Below, one piece after another: positions 45,664-56,767 of a DNA stretch of 64,000 bases. The notes under the pieces are model-generated. The model did not search any database and was not told where the DNA came from. It saw nothing but the letters and a program-made list of their open reading frames with translations. Location: positions 124,001 to 188,000 of the forward strand of contig WTXI01000056.1 of NCBI GenBank assembly GCA_022376515.1, in the 5' to 3' direction. Made by a program: the position numbers and the translations under genes. Each line of letters starts with the position of its first letter. The stretch's first letter is position 1. The DNA is from Lactifluus volemus. Its lineage: Eukaryota > Basidiomycota > Agaricomycetes > Russulales > Russulaceae.

Positions 45664-48106
45664 TAACTGATAACCCTGATCTCGTGATTTGTAAATCGAA
45701 TTTGTTGTTTCCACAGCCTGCTGAACACGGAAGAGCCAAAAATGTCAATGATAGGGTATCGTAATTACTTGAGCGCGCAAGTAAGGGGGTGTTTGTTTGT
45801 CATAACGAGAACATGAGGTTGCGGCATGGTCATAATACTCCACACCTCATTGGCCTCGAATTCTGTGAACCAGGCGCTTCAGGATTGAACATCAGAAGTC
45901 AACCGAAGAACACTCTCACTGGGGCTACTTTGCTGACCAGGGGAGGTCTGCGCAGATATCAGGAGGGTGTAGCGATGACTTGAATTTTGACTGGGAACCT
46001 GTACGGAGAACGGATTTGAAACGATCGATTGATAATACAGGATCCGTAAAAGAGCTCCTAGGATCTTCCAAAGGCAGATATGGAATATGGGTATTCCTCC
46101 GATGGGAGAAGAGGCGACGAGGCGATGGGTGATCGGAGAAAGAGCGGGGTTCGCACGGCGCCTCCCGAGTCAGGGTCGGACCGGCCGGTTTTCGCAGCCG
46201 CACATCCTTGGAGACATAACTAGAGTTACTTCAAGTTCAGCTCAAGTTACTACGAACCTGTACTGTTTTTGCATCGGGTAGAGTTGGGTCTCTATGAATC
46301 ACGAACTTTTGCTTCCATGCCGTGCCTGGAGTTTACGGCGCTTTCGATTATGGAAGTCGACACTATGGATTCGATCGTGCCATTTTTGCAATCGATCTGA
46401 CATTGCCAAGTTCTTTCCTTGCTTGGACTAAGGTAATCCCGATGATTTAATTAACTCTCCCCGATTACCCGACAGAGCGGTCGAGGTCGAGACTCGGAAG
46501 GCCATGCAAGGTCTTGCTGAACATTTTCCCACCGGAACAGGCCAGCGAGGCCAGGAGCTGCAATCGTTGGTCTTAGATTGAGGACAAGCTTACTGTGTGC
46601 GCTCGTTCAGGTTTCTAGACTATCCGGAGATGAGGTCTCCGTTGATTGGGATGAAATTGAATAAATGGAGAAGGGCAACAACCCTGCGTCCAAGATGACA
46701 CATCCAAGTTGCACATAAAATGACAAAGTTCCAAATATGCGAGCGGCAGTCGGCGAATTCTCCAATCCTCATGTACACCACGCTTCTTACAATAATAGTA
46801 TAATTGTTGGTATTGAGGAAGCCCTTCAGAGCTGGATTTTTTCAAGTCCAGTAGATTTGCGAGGCCAAACAAGCGGATAGATAGCCATGCATGGTTGCGC
46901 AACGCCCCCCGTGACAACCAGGGGTTTGGTCAACTAAGCTCTATGGGGTTAGGATACAGTGCTATGTGGATTTCCGAGAAGCCGTCGCCAAAGTGGCACG
47001 TGGACAGTATGCTGTCGTAAACTGCGGCCTTGATAAAAACGGACAAGGGAAAGGGATTGCGCCGCACTGTATGTGCCCGCGTGAATTCCGTAGTTCAATT
47101 GATATACATCCCTGGGATATGTCGTAGTAGGGCATGACCCAATCAATGGCTCATTAACCTGATGGGTATATTCACAGATTTGCTCTGGAAAGGTGGCTTT
47201 AAGAACAAATATCCCAATTGAACAATGCCATGCCGAAATTTGGAAACGATTTGGATATCTCATATTGATAAAACGGCTCAGGAGGAGACAATAAAGTGGA
47301 CTTGAACTGATGGGCAAGTACGCACAGGCTATCGTGAAGACGGAACAGAGAAGCAAGGGCCAGGTGAACAAGCATGGAAGAGAAATCTGACACTCATGGG
47401 GACCAGGGTAGCGCAAGCCTGAGGACACTTGGCCCTCAACACGTTTTGATCAGCCTAGTTGCAGAGATTCAAATAGGCCCCTTTGTTAGTGATGTCTACT
47501 AGTAGTGGATGGTTCAGGGGGGAATTCGTGTGATTAGCCTGAGTACCGGTGATCGGCGAATGCCACACCGCAACCACGGGTACACGGCCTCCTAAAAACT
47601 TGGCGCAATCCGCAGATCAGAGGCACCAGGACTCTACGATTCCCAGACACCCAATTCTTCCGTTGGGAAATACAACTTGTAGAAACCAAACCGAGAAGAC
47701 ATGTCGTATGCAGCAGTGGCAAGTTATCAAAAGATAAGCTAGCAGTGACCTCCGGCTCCGGGCGCCGGGAGAAATGCCGGCAGTGAGGTGGCTTATGGTG
47801 TCACGTGGTGTCTCTGCATGTTGAACTAGTACGACTTTGGATGCTTTAAGGGATAAAACGTCCATGTTTTTCACTTGTAAGTTTCAAGTTACACATCCGA
47901 GTCAACATGACTGGATATCTACCCGCAGGACATCACAATTTCCGGTTACGGTGTTCACTCCCAAATAGCGAAGCTGAGTCACGCTCTGGTGTTTGCGGCG
48001 TGGGCCATGCGGAACGCAGTACTTCAAGTTCTGGCCGTTCGCACTGCATAGTCACTACTGTAGTCTTCTTACTTTTCACTTCACCCCACATCCTGCAACG
48101 ATACGC
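45664..48106. other. 2.4-kb gap between K3 and K4
   Basis: By the pattern of the array a minus-strand DUF6532-like gene would be expected here. I searched the minus-strand frames for the family motifs (IECCxxEW, YRHxxIQxAINxxWF, MRxGL) and saw none. Open frames present (for example 46949-47428 minus) show no family likeness. Confidence 0.5.
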
Positions 48107-49431
48107 ATGTCACTATTTTCTCCACCGACAACTCGGAATGTGGCTCACGGCACCTCTGGCACTGACACAAGACGGATAGGCACGCTGGTAAAGAGCGAAG
48201 AGTGGTGGCGAGACCACTACTATGAACTTCAGGCGAGTGGGTACACACTTCGTCCTCGATATCACCCTCGTTGGGAGCCTTCCTGGGTCAAAGCAAGGAA
48301 AGATTTCTACACAGCAGAGGATGGCCAGGCTACAATTGTAAGATTTGTCTCGTTGTTCCTCAGCGCCCCGAGCTTAAGAGATTCTCAAAGTCGCGAGCAG
48401 TGATGGATGCCGTGCGCGTGCGGGATGGCCTCCCAGTCATGCTCAAGAGGATATTACCAGACGACGGGCCCTATGAACTCACAATCTCTCGTCAATTTTC
48501 GTCGCCAGAAATGTCCAGGGAGCGACAGAATCATTGTGTACCACTTCTGGACGTTGTTGAATTGAAAGTTCCGGAACGAGAGAAATTAATGATATTTCCA
48601 CTTCTGCGACCTTTCAACCGTCCTCGATTCCAAACGTTTGGCGAATTTGTCGCTTTCTTTATCCAATTATGCGAGGTGAGTCAAAGTCACCTATTGTACG
48701 TCACGTTAATATTCAATGGTTAGTCGCTTAGGGTATTCAATTCATGCATCAACGTAAGGTGGCCCATCGGTATGACCTGTTCATTTATTCGCTTGGCATG
48801 ACCTAACAGGAAAATAAGCGATTGCACAGAGAACAACATAATGCTCGACCCGTCTGGAATGTACCTGAATGGATTCCATCCAGTCAAGATTGATCGTAAA
48901 AGAGATTTTAAAGGACGAGCGACTGCCTATACTAGGACCGAGCGTCCTCCCCGTTACATCCTCATCGATTTTGGCTTGTCTCGCCAGTACACTACGCGGG
49001 AGGTCTTAGACGAGCCGCTACGTGGCGGAGATAAGTCAGCACCTGAACATCAATCCCAAAGGCTGTGCAATCCATTCTATACAGACATTTATTATATCGG
49101 GAACCTAGTGCGCGATGAGTTTATAAAGGTATGTAATCAGATCAGAGGATCCCGCATTTGACCCATGGTCATCTAGAAATACCACGGCTTCGAGTTTATG
49201 AAGGATTTGGTGGACAAAATGACTCGCGAACATCCAGCAAATCGTCCTCATATTGAAGAAGTCATTAGGCAATTCATGTCCATCCGAGGTTCCTTGAGCA
49301 AAACTAAGCTACGCTCCGCAATAACGTCAAAGAAATCAAACGGAGTAGTTCGCTCAGTTGTACAGGTTCGACAACTCATTCGCACTGTTGGGTACATCGT
49401 CTCGCGGAAGGCTCCCATTCCAGACCCATGA
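48107..49431 (+). CDS. Small protein kinase K4
   Basis: Five exons (48107-48337, 48391-48675, 48732-48769, 48819-49128, 49177-49431) give 372 residues. The N-terminal block is GTLVKSEEWW, YTLRPRYHPRWEPSW and DFYTAEDGQ. The kinase lysine is in VMLKR, the loop is HRDCTENNIM, followed by LIDFGLSRQY. It is closest to K5, sharing long stretches of exon and intron sequence, so the two arose by recent duplication. It is the only kinase here without a divergent DUF6532-like partner. Confidence 0.88.
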
Positions 49432-50363
49432 CATGTTACAGCACCATCTACTAGCCCTTGTCACATACTTCATTCTGTGTATCCTACCAAGTTCTCTTAT
49501 TGTTGCCATTCACGTCAAAGTCCCTAAAGATTCTAGGGCCTTAGGTGTACTAGGAGAGTCTCATCCTAAGCAACGGTGAAGACAAGAAGGGGCCGTTGAG
49601 AAAGGTGGAGAGGCTTCTGTCACAACGGAGATTAGACTATACTAGACACTTGCGAAAGAGATCGCACCAAAGCCTTGGAAGAAGAGGGGGTACTGATGCG
49701 CTGAAGATTCAGGGGCGGCGTCTGTGAATGATGTGAATGGCCTTGGGGACAATAAAGGAGTCAAAGTGATCGCAGAAAAATACAAAGTGAAGTAGTTAAC
49801 AAGGCGGGACACTGTAGTGAGCGCTGAGCGCTGAAGGATGTGGGAGACAAGAAGGAATAAGATTAAGGCGTGCCAGTGGGAGGTGCCTGTTGCGGGCGTT
49901 TGTGACGTGATGTCGTTTTGGACCTTCTAAGCTTGAGAAACATTGACTTTGTGATCCTTTGAAGTATTAATCCCTACAGCAGCCTCGTGAACATACCTTA
50001 AATCGGTATTTAACAAAACGTGCGGATCGTCGCATGTGTACTGTAGACCTCGTGCACTATGCTTAGCAAATCAGGTCACGTTATCGTGATCGATGCCGGG
50101 CCACTGCCCATAGCCACACTTCACGGTAACACACAACAGGCGGACGGTTTTACGAAGGCCCATCCAGACACGATGCTTACACGCCTGAGGGGACGTCCCG
50201 TTGATACAATAAAAAACTAGTCAGTAACTATGAATGGACACACACACGTGCCTTGACACCTCAGTTTCTAGACATCAGTGTGGGAGAAACACTTCACAAG
50301 TCACCGAAGGTCGCCCGATTTCCTTGAACACTAGCAGCATGCTGTGACAACTCAGTAATGAAT
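49432..50363. other. Intergenic between convergent K4 and D5
   Basis: 932 bp with no supportable gene. The 3' ends of K4 and D5 face each other across it. Confidence 0.5.
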
Positions 50364-51719
50364 CACACCGCATATGCTCCTTCACAAGCTGCATTCACTG
50401 TTTCCTGCGGCCAAACGTGTCCGTCATTCCGGGAACGGCGTGGAACACCCGCGTGGTCCCTAATTCGTGTGACGGAAATGTTAACCAGATTGGGCAAATG
50501 CTACTGGTTTCAAGTTCTCACCGTCCTCTATCGAAGAGGTCCTGCCTCAGCCCACGTAGCGGGTCGCAGTTTTGCGAATCGAGGCCCTGCAAGGCGAGTC
50601 CTTTCAGAGCGCCGAGATGATGGTAGTACACCTCCTTGTAGCTCTCATACGTGAAAGGAATTTGACCCCAAGACCCTTTACTCCATTCGTCAATACAGCA
50701 TTCTGTCTTCAGCATCGTGGAAGAACCGTCAGCTTCCTTTGCCACCAAGTGTTTGGAACCTCTTACCACTGTAAGCACGAGAGCAATCACTTCGTAAGGT
50801 ATCGGGTCAAATAAATTTGAAAAAATGATGCCATCGCTAGAACGGTCGTTGAACCAGATCACGTTGATGGCTTGCTGGATGATGCGATGACGATACGGCA
50901 GTCCACCGCTATCGTTACTGAAACTTGCGTCTATCTTCAATTGCCGCGCCCGCTCAATGTTGCGACTTAAGCTCTCAGGTGCCTTGCTTGTCTCAAATCC
51001 ATAGTACCTCTCAACCAGCGGCTTGATTTTCTCCTTTACAGTGACGTGGAAGTGAGGGCCAACAATAGAGAGCTACGTGTTTTCACTAAGATCACAAATC
51101 TAACACAGAATTGAGGCAGAGTAAGTGCTCACTTGTTCCGCAAGATTAGAAGGCGGTGTAGTCTCCGTTCCGGTCTTCATACATGCCATGGTCCATACGG
51201 ATCGTGTCCAGTTCGACTCTTGATCAGGAGTTGGAAATGCGTCTTTGCAACTAAGGATGCATCGATAGGTGGCCTCCGCTATGCTGGAAACACGCTGCTG
51301 TTGCTCATCAAACTTCTCGTTGATATATACCACGTCTCTGGCTCGTTCAGAAGTGGTCTATAAGTACAATCACGGTTAAATGCAGACAATAGTCCAGAGA
51401 CAAGATCGAGGACCTTAGCAAAATGAAAGGTTTCCTTAGAATACTTGAAGTACATTCGGGCATGGGATATCTTGGACAATCCGTTTTTCGTGTCCAGTCC
51501 AGCTCTCATATCGGTTGCCCTGGAGATGCAGAATGAGTGGATGTCAAGCAGACGACTCAAGAAAGCGAAAAAAAAAAAACCTAACATAGTGATTCGGTTC
51601 TGAAGAATGATGAGATCGCTACGGGGGATGACAGTCTTCCACAGGTTACGGAGGTTACGAGCTTGGTTGAGGTATCCGTCGCCCCTCGTTACTTGCGTGG
51701 ATGGGAGATACGAGGTCAT
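50364..51719 (-). CDS. DUF6532-like protein D5
   Basis: The start at 51719 gives YLPSTQVTRGDGYLNQ and ILQNRITM. The next exons have ATDMRAGLDTKNGLSK, then TTSERARDVVYINEKF, YRCILSCKDAFPT and WTRSVWTMACMKTG. After an intron come LVERYYGFETSKAPES and the core PYRHRIIQQAINVIWFND with FDPIPYEVIALVLTVV. Then IECCIDEWSKGSWGQ to LRQDLFDRGR, and the last exon DHAGVPRRSRNDGHVW with VNAACEGAYAV. It is closest to D6. No disruption is seen. It is divergent from K5 (1810 bp between starts) and convergent with K4. Confidence 0.75.
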
Positions 51720-53529
51720 TACTACGGACGTTCAGAGTTTGTGGCACGGGGTGGGCGGTCGGCAAAATTTCTGCTGACTGAAGGGTCGGAGGACGAGAGG
51801 GGAGAGGAGAGAGGAGAGATCGATTCACTTATGAAAAGTGAGACACGAGGGGGTAGTATAGCTGCTGGTAAACGCCAGCCAGAGTGTTCCGTGAACGCGA
51901 TAGGTGTCTCCATAGCACGCCTCCGTGATGCAGACCAGGCAAGGCCGGCAAAATGTTTCAGTTTAAGAAGTGAACCTCTCTCAAGGTGAGTTCTCAACTC
52001 TCAACTCTCGCCACCGGGACCATAACCTCCTTGCGAAGGAAACCAGGCACGCTACAACCGCGCTTTGAAGAGAAATGAAGTTCGCACCACAACCACGAGA
52101 TAGACTCACCATCTCACGACATTAGTTAGACACGCGGTACATTGTGATGCTGTGCTTCAACCTCGGAGACGTTGAACGCAAAGTGGGAGGTTTTGGCTCG
52201 AGTGCGATGAACTCACAATTACCTCATAAATATTTTTCTCGAAATTATGATAACTCAATGTTTTTTTACCACGCGGGAAACTGTCAACACACCGTCATCG
52301 CACTGCAACTGGAGATGGGCTATACCTAGTTGAATGTTGGGCTCTTGCATCGGCAGTGCACAAAACACTTACCTCTTGTGCTACTAGACCCCAATGAACT
52401 CTAACAGGTTACCAGTTCTTGTTCACAGCCCGCACGCCTCAAAGACGTGCCGTGGTCCCTCTCCGGCGTTACTTTCGGTGCCGGGTTTTGTACTATGAAA
52501 CAAAACTGATGCTGGACATTTGATGCTGGACATTATTGTCAGTCCCATTAAATACACAATACGTTGAGTGCAAACTGCACTGCGTGTCACCCTCTTCCAG
52601 CGTGATGTTCTCCCTCACTCTACGTATTCATACGTCCAGGCCAGTGAGGGCCATGAAACGTGCTGATGGGGTCATGCGACACGCTTACATCCTCTACGAA
52701 CAACACGACTGCCGGATGGACCCTGGTGACCGTGTTCCTCCCTCTGTAATGTGTTTGACTCGGACTCTTAAGGTAACGTTGCTCGTACAATGCCAAGGAT
52801 TCATTGCGCAAAGGAGAGGTCATTACTCGGGCTGACTCAATTCAAGATAGAAAAACTATACCTCGACCGTGCTCGGGAGGCCTACCATGGTTGTAGCTTG
52901 AACAGCACACCGCCTACCAAGGCATCCAAGGTGTGGCACGTGCAGAACGGGAACTCAGGTTTGGGCCACCAATAGATGTATACATGTTCATACAGCTTGC
53001 CTCAATCAGGAGGAAAGACCCAGATACGATAGGTATTGGTGCCGATAAGTCGTAACTTAACCTTGAAATTATTATTTCTCTTAAATTATATTACGTAAGG
53101 CGACGTCTCCACGTCCCTTCAGCTTCAAAAGGCGGGATCTTCGCGCCCCATTTGTGGTATCTTCCTCAACCTGGCTGTTATGACTAACACGGCCTTGTTC
53201 TTCAAGTTAGCACAAACGCTAATTTGTAAAAAAAACTCACTGGGACGAACTCCTGACTTGAGTTTTCGATGGTATCCAAGCTAGCCACGCGACGTCGCCA
53301 CTTACGACGTAGGGTCGCAAGCGCTTTATACCTGCCATGTTCTTCATTGTAACTCATACACTGGCATGACCAGATATCTACCAGCAAGCTCGGTAGTCCA
53401 ATTACCGACTTAGGTGTTAATCCCCGCATTGGTGTGTGCGTTTCGCGTGGGCTAGCACTGCCGGTCAGTTTGAAGCCTCCCTTTCCCTCCGCTGGCGGTT
53501 ATTCACCTTCCTGCAACTGAACAATACCC
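51720..53529. promoter_or_regulatory. Divergent intergenic region D5/K5
   Basis: 1810 bp between opposed start codons; no gene is supported inside. It includes a purine-rich GGAGAGGAGAGAGGAGAG-like tract near 51801. Confidence 0.4.
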
Positions 53530-54895
53530 ATGCCGTTACCCGTGCCGGTCACGAATATAGCCCATGGCGGCTCTCCCTCAAGGCGGATAGGCACACTGGT
53601 AGAGAGCGAGGAGTGGTGGCGCGACCGCTATCATGACTTTGCAGCACAGGGATACAAACTTCGTCCTCGATACCACCCTCGTTGGGAGCCTTCCTGGGTC
53701 AAAGCAAGGAAAGATTTCTACGCAGTAGAGGATGGCCAAGCTACAATTGTAAGATTTAGTTTTATATTCCTTAGTTTCTTGGCTCAAGAAGTTCCTAAAG
53801 ACACGAGCAGTGATGGATGCCGTGCGCGTACAGGATGGCCTCCCGGTAATGCTCAAGAGGGTATTTCCCAGCGACGGGCCCCATGAACTCACGATCACTC
53901 GTCAATTCTCGTCGCTACAAATGTCTGAGGAGCGTCGGAATCATTGTGTACTACTTCTTGGGATTGTTGAATTAACAATCCCGGAACATCATAAACTAAT
54001 GGTGTTCCCACTCCTGCGACCTTTCAACCGTCCTCTATTCCAAACCTTTGGCGAATTTATCGCCTTCTTTACCCAGCTATGCGAGGTGACCAAGACTACC
54101 TAGTATGTGTTACACTAATACTCAACAGTCAATGGCTTAGGGTATCCAATTCCTGCATCAACATAATGTGGCTCATCGGTATGAGCTGTTCGTTCTCTCG
54201 GGATGACTCGAGTCTAACAGTCAATTAAGTGATTGCACGGCAAACAACATAATGCTCGATCCGTCAGGGATGTACCCGAACGGATTCCACCCAGTCAAGA
54301 TCGACCTAAAGAAGAATTTCAAAGGAAGAGCGACTGCCTATACCAGGACCGAGCGTCCTCCCCGTTACGTTCTCATCGACTTTGGTTTGTCTCGCCAATA
54401 TGCCACGCGGGACGCCCTAGACGAGCCGCTGCGTGGCGGGGATAAGTCAGCACCTGAACACCAGTCGAAGGAGCTATGCAACCCGTTCCACACAGACATA
54501 TATTATATCGGGAATTTAGTACGCAATGAATTTATGACGGTATGTGTGTGGTGCGATCGGAGGGTCTAGTATCTCACACAATGTTATTTTAGAAATACCA
54601 CGGATTCGGGTTCATAGAGGATTTGGTCGACCAAATGACCAAGAGGGATCCAGCGAATCGTCCTCGTATCGAACAAGTCATTGAGGGATTCACTTCTATC
54701 CGAGGATCCTTACACAACACCAAGCTACGCTCCGCGCTAACATCGAAACGATCACACATTGTAGTTCGCTCGGTTGTACAGGCAAGACAGCTCGTTCGTA
54801 CTGCTGGGTATATCCTCTCGCGGAAGGCTGCCATTCCAGACCCACCCCCTGACCAATCCTGGGCCATCCCCGCTGTCAACACGTTTTCGTCTTAA
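53530..54895 (+). CDS. Small protein kinase K5
   Basis: Five exons (53530-53748, 53801-54085, 54141-54178, 54230-54539, 54593-54895) give 384 residues. The N-terminal block is GTLVESEEWW, YKLRPRYHPRWEPSW and DFYAVEDGQ. The kinase lysine is in VMLKR, the loop is HRDCTANNIM, followed by LIDFGLSRQY. It is longer than K4 because the reading frame continues past the position of the K4 stop (IPDPPPDQSW...), adding about 16 residues. It lies between D5 (divergent) and D6 (convergent, 513 bp). Confidence 0.88.
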
Positions 54896-55408
54896 CGCTC
54901 ATACCCATATTGCCGACGGCGATCGACTGGGACAACCCCTATCCTCGTTCTGTTACATACACCATTTCTTGTGAACATCACTACCGCAGTACCAGCCTTC
55001 TGCAACTCCAACTGTTATGCCAAAGGACGCAGGAAGAAGGCACTCGGTTTATGGTAGCACTGAACTCTGGGCTGGAGAAGAGCCTAGGCGGGCACGTGAT
55101 TTCTACTTTTACTCAATCTCTTCTTTCACGCTGAAATGTGCTTGTGTACCATTACTGTATATCGAGACTTTCACTTTTTAATGTTTCAACGTATGAACTA
55201 GCTCCGTGAGAATGCCTTGGGTCCAGCGTAGACCTCACCTACCCTGCCACGCCCACGATCGGAGCCGTTACATAATAAGACCCCCCGTCAAGGGTCAAAT
55301 TAAATATCTCACGTTTGTGGGAACACCGAACGTTTAAGGTAGAAATATGTTACAAGTCACACGGGCCTTGCCCTCACATGAGCAGGGTGTGACCAGCTCA
55401 GTGATGAA
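54896..55408. other. Intergenic between convergent K5 and D6
   Basis: 513 bp, no gene supported. Confidence 0.5.
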
Positions 55409-56767
55409 TCACAACGCATAAGCTGCGCTCACACTATCTGACGGCCAAACAAGTTCCTCACTCCGGGAAAGGCGTGGAACACCCGCGTGGTCCCTGTTTT
55501 GTGCAAAGAATGTTAAAACAGAATAGGCATATGACACGGGTATCCTTACCGTCCTTTATCTAAAAGGTCCCGTCGTAGGCTGTCCAGCGGGTCAGGATTT
55601 TCTGAATCAAGCGCTTGATAGCTGTAAGCGTTCAGAGCACCAAGGTGATGACAGTACACCTCCTCGTAACCTTCATGCGTAAATGGAACTTCGCTCCAAG
55701 AACCTTCACTCCATTCGTCAATACAGCACTCTATCTTCAGTATTTCAATGGAACTGTCAGTATGACTGGAGTCGCTAAGAGTTAGAGATCCCTCACCACT
55801 GTAAGCACCAGCGCAATGACTTCGTAGGGCATCGGGTCAAACACATCAGAGAACACAACGCCGTCGCTAGAACGGTCATTGAACCAGATCACGTTGATGG
55901 CTTTCTGGATAATGAGATGGCGATACGGATGTCCTTCATCATCGTTACTGAAAGCTGCGTTGATCTTCAATTGCTGAGCCCACTCGATGTTGCGACTTAA
56001 GCTCTCCGGATCTTTGCTCGTCTCAAATCTGTAGTGCCTCTCAACCAGTGGCTTGATCTTCTCCTTTGCTGTAGCGTGGAAGCCAGGACCTATAGTCGCG
56101 AGCTACGTGGTTTTACTAAGATCAACATTAGCACAAATTAGAAGCGGAATGACTCCTCACTTGTTCCGCGAGATTAGGAGGTGGCGTAGTCTCCGTTCCG
56201 GTCTTCATGCATGCCAGGTTCCATACGGATCGTGCCCAGTATGACTCTTCATCTGCAGTTGGAAATGCGTCTCTGCAGCTAAAGAAGCACCGATAGGTGG
56301 CCTTCGCTATGTTAGTAACACGCTGCTGTTGCTTCAAGTTGTCGTATTCCTCGTGCGTATGTGCCTGTGCGGCGACATCCCTGGCTCGTTCGGAAGTGGT
56401 CTATGAAAAGGTACATTCACGGTTGAGCGAACACATGCTGCATGCCTAAGACGAAATTGAGGACCTTGGCAAAATAAAAGATTTCTTTAGAAAGCTTGGA
56501 GTACGTTCGGGCATGAGGTATCTTAAACAACCCGTTTTTCTTGCCCAATCCAGATCTCATATCGTTTGCCCTGACATGCAGAAAATGTAACATGTCAGTC
56601 AGACTGTTCATGAAAGCGAAAAAAAAACCAAACATAATGATTCTATTCTCAAGAGCGACAAAATCGCTAGGGGAGAGGATATTCTTCCACTGGTCACGGA
56701 GGTTGCAGGCTTTGTCCAGATACCCATCGCCCATCGTCACCTGTATGGACGGGAGAAACGAAGTCAT
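55409..56767 (-). CDS. DUF6532-like protein D6
   Basis: The start at 56767 gives FLPSIQVTMGDGYLDK. It is followed by ANDMRSGLGKKNGLFK, TTSERARDVAAQAHTH, YRCFFSCRDAFPTADE and WARSVWNLACMKTG. Then LVERHYRFETSKDPES, PYRHLIIQKAINVIWFND and FDPMPYEVIALVLTVV. Then IECCIDEWSEGSWSEV and a shortened last exon DHAGVPRLSRSEELVW, VSAAYAL, with the stop at 55409. It is the closest relative of D5, with the same exon structure. It is divergent from K6 with 2660 bp between starts, the largest gap among the pairs. Confidence 0.75.

Noticed and set aside
46949..47428. 159-codon minus-strand frame in the K3-K4 gap
   Set aside because: No likeness to the DUF6532-like family that would be expected there, no domain, and composition like random non-coding DNA.
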